Of a stretch of DNA of 64,000 bases, positions 23,651-31,047 are shown one piece after another. The position numbers were made by a program, and so were the translations under genes. Under the pieces are notes generated by a model, which saw only the letters and a list, made by a program, of their open reading frames with translations, searched no databases and was not told the DNA's origin. Source of the DNA: RGIG4140 sp045532865. GTDB lineage: Bacteria > Pseudomonadota > Alphaproteobacteria > CAAHEQ01 > UBA3637. The stretch covers positions 19,409 to 83,408 of the forward strand of contig JAZSGT010000028.1 of NCBI GenBank assembly GCA_045532865.1, read 5' to 3'. Position 1 is the stretch's first letter. The number at the start of each line of letters is the position of its first letter.

Positions 23651-24211
23651 ATGATGCGATTTTTAGCAATAATGACAAGTGTTTTGTTTTTCTCTGGATT
23701 AGCACATGCAAGTTCAGAAATGACACCTGAAGGTTTTTTTGGAGAGTGGCGTGTTTATACGGCCAAAGAGGGGAATGGAACGGTTTGTTTTATGGTTACA
23801 GCGCCACAGCATACAACAGTTGAAAGAGAGGGGAATTTTTTAAGTATTACGCATCGCCCTCATGAGAATAGCTATGATGTTGTTTCGGTGATGTTTGGGG
23901 TTCCTTATCATAAAAAATCACGTCCAACGATTGAAATAGATAATCATCGACCACTTGAAATGGTAACAAGTGATGATGCAGCGTTTATTAAAAATGAAAA
24001 AGATGAAAAAAACTTTGTTCAAGAAATGATTAAAGGGAATGTTGCACGGACGAAGGGAAAATCTCAAAAGGGTACATTATTGCGTGAAACATATTCTTTA
24101 AAAGGTTTTGCAAAAGCATATGAATTGTTAAATGAAAAATGTCGTCCTGAGATGGTTGAAAAAGAAGAAACTTTAGCTCCTTCTGAGGATAATAAAGAGG
24201 AAGTTAAATGA
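23651..24211 (+). CDS. IalB-family exported protein
   Basis: 186 residues (a second ATG one codon later is equally likely). Signal peptide of about 20 residues ending AHA. The mature part has the invasion-associated locus B pattern: FFGEWRVYTAKEGNGTVCFMVTAP, a SVMFGVPYHK strand and a GTLLRETYSLKGFAKAYELLNEKC end, with two cysteines about 115 residues apart that likely pair. The family is widespread in Alphaproteobacteria, including free-living ones, so the name does not prove invasiveness. It overlaps rlmN by ATGA, so the two are translationally coupled. Confidence 0.82.
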   Translation: MMRFLAIMTSVLFFSGLAHASSEMTPEGFFGEWRVYTAKEGNGTVCFMVTAPQHTTVEREGNFLSITHRPHENSYDVVSVMFGVPYHKKSRPTIEIDNHRPLEMVTSDDAAFIKNEKDEKNFVQEMIKGNVARTKGKSQKGTLLRETYSLKGFAKAYELLNEKCRPEMVEKEETLAPSEDNKEEVK

Positions 24212-25263
24212 AAAAAGAGTTAATTGGATTATCATTTGAAGAGTTGCAAAGTGAATTGGTTGCTTTGGGTGAAAAGCCTTTTCGGGCAAAACAGCTTTGG
24301 CACTGGTTGTATAATAAAGGTGAAACAGATTTTTATAAAATGACAACGCTTGCCAAAACATTTCAGGCAAGATTGGATGAGTTGTACACAGCCAAGCATC
24401 CTAAAATTGTTACGGAGCAAACATCAAAGGATGGTACGCGTAAATGGTTGATGGAATTTCAAGATGAAAAACAAGTTGAGTGTGTTTATATTCCAGAAGC
24501 TGATAGAGGCGCTGTTTGTCTTTCCACTCAAGTTGGTTGCGCACAAGGGTGTAAGTTTTGTCGTACTGGTACGCAACGGATGATGCGCAACTTAACAGCA
24601 GGTGAAATTGTTGGGCAGTTTATGTCTGCACGAGATAGTTATGGGGAATGGCCTACGCCAACAGATGAAACAAGAATGCTTTCAAATATTGTTGTGATGG
24701 GGATGGGTGAACCACTTTGTAATTTTGAAAATTTAAAGACTGCATTGAAAATTTTGATGAATGGTGATGGGATTGGTATTTCAAAACGCAGAATTACAGT
24801 TTCAACTTCTGGTGTTGCAAACCACATTCCAGAACTTGCTGATTTGGGTGTTAAGCTTGCAGTGAGTTTGCATGCGCCAACAAATGAGCTTAGAAATCAA
24901 ATTATGCCGGTGAATAAAAAGTTTCCATTAGAAGTTTTGATTGAAGCATGTAAGGAATATCAAAGACGGAGTGAACGTAGGCAGTTTATTACAATGGAAT
25001 ATGTTCTTTTAAAAGATGTGAATGACTCCATAGAGCATGCAGAAAAACTGATGAAATTAGTTGATGGGTTAGAAGTTAAATTTAATCTTATTCCGTTCCA
25101 CTATTGGGAGGGAGCACCATTTGAACCATCAAGCATGAATCAAATGCATCGTTTTGCAAAAGTTTTGGAAAGTAATTGGTTTGCTTCTCCAATTAGACGT
25201 TCTAGAGGGGAAGATATTATGGCTGCTTGTGGGCAGTTAAAATCGGCAAAAGGTAAAAAATAG
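24208..25263 (+). CDS. rlmN: Dual-specificity 23S rRNA/tRNA m2A methyltransferase
   Basis: 351 residues, standard length. Radical-SAM enzyme with the CxxxCxxC cluster motif in GCAQGCKFCRTG, the GMGEPL motif that binds SAM, and two catalytic cysteines, one just before the cluster (VCLSTQVGC) and one near the C-terminus (MAACGQL). It methylates A2503 of 23S rRNA and A37 of certain tRNAs, tuning proofreading in translation. Start overlaps the IalB-family stop, an arrangement I would expect in this alphaproteobacterial neighbourhood. A nitroreductase gene follows 13 bases later, probably in the same transcript. Confidence 0.96.
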   Translation: MKKELIGLSFEELQSELVALGEKPFRAKQLWHWLYNKGETDFYKMTTLAKTFQARLDELYTAKHPKIVTEQTSKDGTRKWLMEFQDEKQVECVYIPEADRGAVCLSTQVGCAQGCKFCRTGTQRMMRNLTAGEIVGQFMSARDSYGEWPTPTDETRMLSNIVVMGMGEPLCNFENLKTALKILMNGDGIGISKRRITVSTSGVANHIPELADLGVKLAVSLHAPTNELRNQIMPVNKKFPLEVLIEACKEYQRRSERRQFITMEYVLLKDVNDSIEHAEKLMKLVDGLEVKFNLIPFHYWEGAPFEPSSMNQMHRFAKVLESNWFASPIRRSRGEDIMAACGQLKSAKGKK

Positions 25264-25276
25264 GAAAGGGGAAAAT

Positions 25277-25780
25277 ATGGAGCTGATAGAAGCAATCAAA
25301 ACACGTAGGTCTATTCGTCAATATGAAGAAGGATTTGTTGTTCCGTTTGAGGATTTGAAACAAATAATTGAAGCAGGAATGTATGCGCCTTCAGCAATGA
25401 GAAAAATGCCTTGGGAGTTTTTGATTATTACGGATCAGGTTTTGTTAAGTGCGATTGAAAAAACGCATAATTATGCGTCTTTTGCAACTTCTGCAGGAGC
25501 AATGATAGCTGTTTGTTTGGATAAAGATAAAGAACATGCAGGAATGGGTGTGATTGATGTGTCTTTGGCTTCTCAAAATATTATGTTGATGGCGCATGAA
25601 ATGGGATATGGGACTTGTTATTGCGGTGTATATCCAGAACGACATGAGGAGTTTAATAAAATTTTGCAAGTGCCACCACATATTGATGTGATAGGATTGA
25701 TTTCTATTGGAAAACCGATTGAAACAAAAGGATGTCCACCTCGTTATGATGAAAATAAAGTTCATATTAATAAGTGGTAG
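25277..25780 (+). CDS. Nitroreductase-family flavoprotein
   Basis: 167 residues, a minimal nitroreductase domain. MELIEAIKTRRSIRQY at the N-terminus is the FMN phosphate-binding entry, APSAMRKMPWEF the second FMN contact and GYGTCYCGVYP the C-terminal part of the flavin pocket. Such enzymes reduce nitro compounds, quinones or other small acceptors with NAD(P)H; the natural substrate cannot be told. Ribosome site AAAGGGGAAA. It is the last gene of the IalB-rlmN unit and is followed by a terminator. The Frm2-type protein at 60 kb is a distant relative. Confidence 0.85.
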   Translation: MELIEAIKTRRSIRQYEEGFVVPFEDLKQIIEAGMYAPSAMRKMPWEFLIITDQVLLSAIEKTHNYASFATSAGAMIAVCLDKDKEHAGMGVIDVSLASQNIMLMAHEMGYGTCYCGVYPERHEEFNKILQVPPHIDVIGLISIGKPIETKGCPPRYDENKVHINKW

Positions 25781-25802
25781 TTATTTGTAAATAAAAATAA
25801 AA

Positions 25803-25851
25803 AAAATACTCTAATTTGTTTTTTTGTGGGGTAAATTTTAGAGTATTTTTT
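25803..25851 (+). terminator. Terminator after the nitroreductase gene
   Basis: Arms AAATACTCTAA and TTAGAGTATTT with a T-rich loop, followed by a T-run. The hairpin directly precedes the cysteine-rich pilin operon. Confidence 0.75.
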
Positions 25852-25884
25852 ACGATTTGTATTAAAGGAAAAATAAAAAATATA

Positions 25885-25913
25885 TTGACGTTTTTTTGAA
25901 AATTTGATATCCT
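25885..25913 (+). promoter_or_regulatory. Promoter of the cysteine-rich pseudopilin operon
   Basis: TTGACG (25885-25890), 17-base spacer, TATCCT (25908-25913), about 50 bases before the chosen ATG. The -10 and spacing are the same as at 11.3 kb. Confidence 0.7.
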
Positions 25914-25970
25914 AAACTTAGGGGGTATTTGCGCCTAGTGTTTGTTGTATCTGAAAAGAAGGGGACGCTG

Positions 25971-28745
25971 ATGCAAGTAAAACGATACAAAAATGGCCAA
26001 TCTGGAAGAAGTATGTTGGAAATGCTTAGCGTTTTGGCAATTCTTGGAATTTTGTCAATATCAGGTATTGTGGGGTATCAATATGCGATGCGTCTTTATC
26101 GTATTGCTGAAACATATGATGAGGTGAGTGTTACTATTTCAGGGGGTAGAACGTGGCCTGTTTTGGAGCATTATGGTCCTTTAACAAAAGTTGCGAATGA
26201 AACAGGTGCTCCTTATCCACATGCAGATACATTAGCTTATAACGTTCCAATTCGAGAAGTTGTTTCAAAAGTAAATTATCGAAATGCACTAACAGCTGCA
26301 GAAGCATTGGGTGAAAGTGCGACTGATTATTATGAAAGACGTGAATATGAAGCGTTTTCATCCAAAATATTTGCACCTGTATGGGTGCGGGCAGAAACAC
26401 CTGAAGCATGGTCTGTTCGTGTAACTGGGCTTTCATATGATATGTGTGCTTCTCTTGTTACAAAAAGGGAGTTGGGCTATCAATATGTTTATGTTGCTTT
26501 AAATGATGATAGTGGAAATCCGGTTGATCCAAATTATTGGGATTTTCCACTTGTAACAAGTTATTCAAATAGCGATATAAAAGATCATGATAAGGTAAAG
26601 GCTCTTTGTGAAGCAATTGATCCAGGGCATAGATCTGTTCCTCCTGCCTATACCTTTCAAAAAAATATTTCTCTTTTGAATAAAGATGGTTCCAATATTA
26701 CTTCAGTTGGGGAATGCAAAATTGAAAATGGTGTTCCTTCTGTTCGTTGTATGGCATTTAGTGCCCGTGTGGATAATGCGCCATTACAAACATTGGTTTT
26801 TTACTGGGGAGCAAAAGCTGAAGATGAGCCTATTCCTTTTGAAACGTGTAGAGCTGGTACAATGTATGATGGGGATGGTAATCCAAGTCAATATTGTTGT
26901 GAAACAGAAGCTAGGGGTCTTTGGATTGATGGTCCAGATATTTGTTGTGCTTTAGGTGAGAGTTTGCCATCACCTGAAACTGTTCAAATTGCTGGCAAAT
27001 ATTATAGATTAGATCGTGATTTGACTGGTAAAAACACGGATGGGAACGATGAACCACTTTGTGATGATACCCCTCCCACGGATAACTGTTGTATTGGTGG
27101 AACACCATGGTATGTGGGAGATGATCCAGCAAACATTAGGGGAGCTTGTAAAGGAAACTGTCCTTCAGGTCCTGTATCAGCAACTGTTCCTAACAGAGTA
27201 GAACACAGTTGGTGTTGTGAGACTCAGGCTGGTGGAATATGGAAATTAAGACCAGGAAGCCCAAGTAATGCGAGACTTCCACTTTCTTCATCTCCAAAGT
27301 CCCCTTTAAACGGAAGCGGAGGTGCCTTGTGTTGTTGGGGAGGCAGTGGCAGTGTTTTAGCATATGACAGTTCAAATCCAATGTCTTGTTTTGCACCTAA
27401 TGTATGGAGTAAAAAACCACCAACATTGGTTACAGGGGTTGTTAATCATCCGTTGAAGAATACGGGTATGTCTTGTACAAAAAAAGGACCTAATGGTGGC
27501 ACATCTTCAGATTCAGATGATGATGACGATGATGATTCAACAAAAACCTGTCCAACTGGTTATACATACAGTGATGCAGCTGATTCTACTGGAACAATCC
27601 CTGCACCAGGTTGTATACAGCAGCAAACTGCTATGGGTTACTATTGGTGTTGTCCAGATGATTCAACAAATTCAAACTCGAGATCTGTTGATAATTCTTT
27701 AGGAGATGGATCTTCAAAGTCTCGTTCATATTCTAACAATTCAGATTTCAATGATCCAGATTCCGGAGGTTCTGATTTTAATGATGACGATTCTTGTATT
27801 GTTCAGCCTCCTTTGCCACCCTTAGATATATATGGAAATGAAAATACTGATTGTTGTCCAACAGAAAAGAAAAACGGAACTTATCAAATAAATCCATATG
27901 TTGGTGCAAAAAAAGTTTCACCAGCTTGTTGTGATGCAATACCAAATATGACAACAGTTTATGGCAAAGGTGGTGATCGGTTCTGTAATTCAGAATGTTG
28001 TAATAGTGGAGAAATTAAAGAAGGATTTGCAAATTTTCAAAATGATCCAACAGCATCTAGGTATCGCTCTGGTATCTTTGTAAACGCCAAAGGGGCTTCA
28101 GTTCCATCAATGTGTTGTCAGTTGTTGGATGCAAATGGCTCTTCATCAAAATTCCAACATCCAGAATGTTGTGAAACTGATTTAGCTCACGATGTTGGAG
28201 ATGAAGCTGGTCGTTGGGTTGGTATAGGTGAGATTACATTAAATATCACAGTTTATGATACAGAGACAGGAACATGCACTTATCAAATGATTTCAAGTGC
28301 TAAAAATGCTTGTTGTAAGAAAAATGAAAATGGGTATGATATTGAGTGTAATGAAAATGTTTTCTGTTGTGGAACCGATCAAGAAGAAAATAAAAAATCA
28401 GAAGTTTGCTGTCCGTTAGTTACAGGACATTATTGGAATGCAGAAAAAGGAGAATGTACGCCTTGTAGTGTTCCTGTTGATGGATGTGGGCCTTATTGTG
28501 AAGAAGTTGGTGAACACTGCTGTATTAAAGATATAAATGGCTGTTCTGAACCATATGCATGGGCTCCAAGGGGTGTAACCTCTTCTTCTAGTGGTGTTTA
28601 TATCGAACAATCCTGTTGCCATGAGTGTATAAATGATACAGGTAAAAAGTTCATTGGCTTTACAAAAGCAGCATATGATAAAAAAGATAGAATTATTGGT
28701 GATTGTTATAATGGCTTTACGCTGAGATCGTCAACTAAACATTAG
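25971..28745 (+). CDS. Giant cysteine-rich protein with type IV prepilin N-terminus
   Basis: 924 residues from ATG 25971 (ribosome site GAAGGGG; the frame opens 14 codons earlier). Residues 12-31 carry a prepilin signal: Gly12 at -1, then RSMLE with the Glu at +5, followed by an 18-residue hydrophobic helix (SVLAILGILSISGIVG). A prepilin peptidase should cut after Gly12. The next 230 residues resemble a pilin-like head. From about residue 300 on, the chain is packed with cysteines, including 16 Cys-Cys doublets, many in a CCE-T-(10-15 residues)-W pattern. Acidic and Ser-rich linkers intervene (for example seven Asp in a row near 520). It is far longer than ordinary pilins. An exported, heavily disulphide-bonded surface or fibre protein is the simplest reading; function unknown. 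It shares an operon with the next gene. Confidence 0.7.
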   Translation: MQVKRYKNGQSGRSMLEMLSVLAILGILSISGIVGYQYAMRLYRIAETYDEVSVTISGGRTWPVLEHYGPLTKVANETGAPYPHADTLAYNVPIREVVSKVNYRNALTAAEALGESATDYYERREYEAFSSKIFAPVWVRAETPEAWSVRVTGLSYDMCASLVTKRELGYQYVYVALNDDSGNPVDPNYWDFPLVTSYSNSDIKDHDKVKALCEAIDPGHRSVPPAYTFQKNISLLNKDGSNITSVGECKIENGVPSVRCMAFSARVDNAPLQTLVFYWGAKAEDEPIPFETCRAGTMYDGDGNPSQYCCETEARGLWIDGPDICCALGESLPSPETVQIAGKYYRLDRDLTGKNTDGNDEPLCDDTPPTDNCCIGGTPWYVGDDPANIRGACKGNCPSGPVSATVPNRVEHSWCCETQAGGIWKLRPGSPSNARLPLSSSPKSPLNGSGGALCCWGGSGSVLAYDSSNPMSCFAPNVWSKKPPTLVTGVVNHPLKNTGMSCTKKGPNGGTSSDSDDDDDDDSTKTCPTGYTYSDAADSTGTIPAPGCIQQQTAMGYYWCCPDDSTNSNSRSVDNSLGDGSSKSRSYSNNSDFNDPDSGGSDFNDDDSCIVQPPLPPLDIYGNENTDCCPTEKKNGTYQINPYVGAKKVSPACCDAIPNMTTVYGKGGDRFCNSECCNSGEIKEGFANFQNDPTASRYRSGIFVNAKGASVPSMCCQLLDANGSSSKFQHPECCETDLAHDVGDEAGRWVGIGEITLNITVYDTETGTCTYQMISSAKNACCKKNENGYDIECNENVFCCGTDQEENKKSEVCCPLVTGHYWNAEKGECTPCSVPVDGCGPYCEEVGEHCCIKDINGCSEPYAWAPRGVTSSSSGVYIEQSCCHECINDTGKKFIGFTKAAYDKKDRIIGDCYNGFTLRSSTKH

Positions 28746-28757
28746 GGAGATAGAAAA

Positions 28758-29930
28758 ATGAAGAAATGGACATACAAAATAATGGCAATTTTTTTCATCG
28801 TTAGTTCTGTCTCTTGGCAGGCATTAGGTGCAGTTGATTGTCAAAAAGTTTATAATAATATTGATTTAGAGTATAATTTAAACAATAAACCTGCTTCAGC
28901 CAAATGTTGTGTTGATATGTGTGGTGGAGTAGGTGGTCTTGACAATACAGGGGCTTGTTGCTGTGGGCCAAGATGTGCAGGAGATGATCCTTCAACCGAA
29001 CCAACAGAACCACAAAATTGTGAAGAAGAAATAATGTGTTGCTTTGATGAGCCAGAATATTATGATAAGCATCCAGATTGTTGTGAGTTAAATGATAAAT
29101 ATGAGTTTGTGGCAAGCTATTATGAGGATAGTTGGGGTGACCTTTCTAAATTAAGACCTGAAAGTCAGTGTTGTATTAAAGATGAACCTAAGAATGTAAG
29201 TGGACAGGTAACAAAAACTTGTTGTGAAGGTTTAATGGGCTCTTATAGAAATGGAAACGTCTGGGCAGGTTCTTCTAGTTCTGAAAGTGGAAATCCTTCC
29301 AGTGTTGGAGATGGTGATGAAGCTTGTTGCAAACAAGGATATCCCTACAATTATGCTGGAGAGATGACTGGGCCATGCTGTGAACTTTATGGAACGGAAC
29401 TCAAGTTTGATAAACCCGATAATACACATGAACAAACAGATCTGATAAAGCATTGTCATTTTTATGAAGACAATACACTGAATGTATCAGCCTGTTGCGT
29501 TAAAGGAAGTCGAAGGTTATGTGATAGCAATTCTGAAGACGAATATAGAGGGGCTCCGAGTTTTATTTGTTGTTATGCTGCACAAGGAGAAGTTTGGGTT
29601 AAGGTTAAGGATGAAGGAACTGAGAGATGGGAGCCTGCTAAAGGGAATATTGGTACGCATAAAAACATTGAACATGATTCTACTGCATGGAAGTGCTGTA
29701 CAACATTTGGTTACAGAGGTGTTGGTGCAACCGATTGTACACCAAAAGATGGTGTTACAAGCGATTTTGATGATATAGATTGCAGTAAAGTGGTTAGCAA
29801 TTATAATCCAAATTATAACTTAGAGCATAGAGCTGAAGCAACAGCTTGTTGCCAGGATTTCTGTGGGTCTTCAGGTTTTATTGATGATACGGGAACCTGT
29901 TGTTGTTCTCCTGGATGTGGTGGGGGATAA
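28758..29930 (+). CDS. Secreted cysteine-doublet protein, partner of the pseudopilin
   Basis: 390 residues with a Sec signal peptide (about 1-24, ending ALG). It contains 13 Cys-Cys doublets or triplets spaced 15-35 residues apart, the same style as the pseudopilin 12 bases upstream. The first 50 mature residues (VDCQKVYNN...CCVDMCGG...GACCCGPRC) are repeated at the C-terminus (IDCSKVVSN...CCQDFCGS...GTCCCSPGC), so the protein is bracketed by two copies of one domain. The ribosome site is AGGGAG. No enzyme motif is visible. A disulphide-rich structural or adhesive role is inference; metal binding by the CCC clusters is an alternative. Confidence 0.68.
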   Translation: MKKWTYKIMAIFFIVSSVSWQALGAVDCQKVYNNIDLEYNLNNKPASAKCCVDMCGGVGGLDNTGACCCGPRCAGDDPSTEPTEPQNCEEEIMCCFDEPEYYDKHPDCCELNDKYEFVASYYEDSWGDLSKLRPESQCCIKDEPKNVSGQVTKTCCEGLMGSYRNGNVWAGSSSSESGNPSSVGDGDEACCKQGYPYNYAGEMTGPCCELYGTELKFDKPDNTHEQTDLIKHCHFYEDNTLNVSACCVKGSRRLCDSNSEDEYRGAPSFICCYAAQGEVWVKVKDEGTERWEPAKGNIGTHKNIEHDSTAWKCCTTFGYRGVGATDCTPKDGVTSDFDDIDCSKVVSNYNPNYNLEHRAEATACCQDFCGSSGFIDDTGTCCCSPGCGGG

Positions 29931-29958
29931 TAAAACAAAAGCTAAGGTTGTTTAACAA

Positions 29959-29988
29959 AAAAACCACCGATTTTATCGGTGGTTTTCT
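29959..29988. terminator. Terminator between the cysteine-rich operon and fabI
   Basis: Hairpin AAAACCACCGAT / ATCGGTGGTTTT. The T-run is strong leftward (fabI) and poor rightward, so its main use is probably for fabI. Confidence 0.8.
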
Positions 29989-30004
29989 ATGAAAATGATA
30001 ACGT

Positions 30005-30835
30005 CTATTCTGACAGTTTAAATTGAGAGAGTAACTCTGCTGATTTTGTTGCATTGCGAGGATTAATCATTGCATTTTTGTTATATCCTGCATCAACATG
30101 AATAATTTCACCCGTTACGCCAGCAGCTAAATCTGAACAAAGATACATGCCTGTGCCACCAACATCTTCAATTGTTACGTTGCGACAAAGGGCTGAATTG
30201 TTCTCTGTCCAGCCAAGAATTTGTCTGAAATCACCAATACCGGCAGCAGCAAGTGTGCGAATTGGTCCGGCAGAAATAGCATTCACACGAATGTTTTGAT
30301 GTCCAAGGTCAAAAGCAATAAAGTGAATAGATGCTTCTAATGCAGCTTTTGCAACGCCCATTACGTTATAGTTTGGTAAATATCTTTCAGCACCTAAATA
30401 GGTGAGTGTTAAACAAGCGCCACCATCTGTCATTAATTCAGAAGCACGTTTACAAACATCTGTGAATGAATAACAAGAAATGAGCATTGAATTGGTGAAG
30501 TTTGCTTGAGTTGTGTCAACATATCTGCCTTTAAGTTCATTTTTGTCAGAAAAAGCAATAGCGTGAACAACAAAGTCCAATTTGCCCCACTTTTTTTTTA
30601 GTGTTGCAAAAACATTATCCATTGATTCTGGATTGAGTACATCGCATGGGATTAAAATATCTGAACCAATGCTTTCAGCCAATGGTTTAACACGTTTTTC
30701 AAGTGCTTCACCTTGGTATGTAAAAGCAATTTCAGCCCCTTGATCTGCCATGGCTTTTGCAATACCCCAAGCAATGGAGTGGTCGTTTGCAACACCCATG
30801 ATGAGACCTTTTTTCCCTGCCATAATTCCTGTCAT
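30005..30835 (-). CDS. fabI: Enoyl-ACP reductase (NADH)
   Basis: 276 residues from ATG 30835, chosen because GGAAGG sits eight bases upstream; another ATG five codons earlier overlaps that site. A short-chain dehydrogenase fold of FabI type: GLIMGVANDHSIAWGIAKA for the cofactor, and the active pair in YNVMGVAKAALEAS (Tyr, six residues, Lys). It performs the last reduction of each fatty-acid elongation round and is the target of triclosan and isoniazid-like inhibitors. Single-gene unit, convergent with the cysteine-rich operon. Confidence 0.95.
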   Translation of the reverse strand: MTGIMAGKKGLIMGVANDHSIAWGIAKAMADQGAEIAFTYQGEALEKRVKPLAESIGSDILIPCDVLNPESMDNVFATLKKKWGKLDFVVHAIAFSDKNELKGRYVDTTQANFTNSMLISCYSFTDVCKRASELMTDGGACLTLTYLGAERYLPNYNVMGVAKAALEASIHFIAFDLGHQNIRVNAISAGPIRTLAAAGIGDFRQILGWTENNSALCRNVTIEDVGGTGMYLCSDLAAGVTGEIIHVDAGYNKNAMINPRNATKSAELLSQFKLSE

Positions 30836-30990
30836 ATTTTTTCCTTCCATAATATTTCACACATTATATTTTATAGACTATTCTAGATAAAGATATACGA
30901 AAAGTCAAAAAAAAGCAAATGACACTTTTATGACAGTTGTAAAATAAAGGCTAGTAGCTCAAAATGAGCGTTTTTTTTGTTTTTGTCTGG

Positions 30991-31019
30991 TTGACTTTTA
31001 TTGAAAATAAGTGTATTAT
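30991..31019 (+). promoter_or_regulatory. Promoter of alaS
   Basis: TTGACT (30991-30996), 17-base spacer, TATTAT (31014-31019). Confidence 0.7.
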
Positions 31020-31047
31020 TTTTCAACATAATTTAAAGGAGTATAAT

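Noticed and set aside
26134..26436. Antisense ORFs within the giant pseudopilin and its partner
   Set aside because: They arise from strong codon bias (TGTTGT doublets) on the coding strand and lack start signals.
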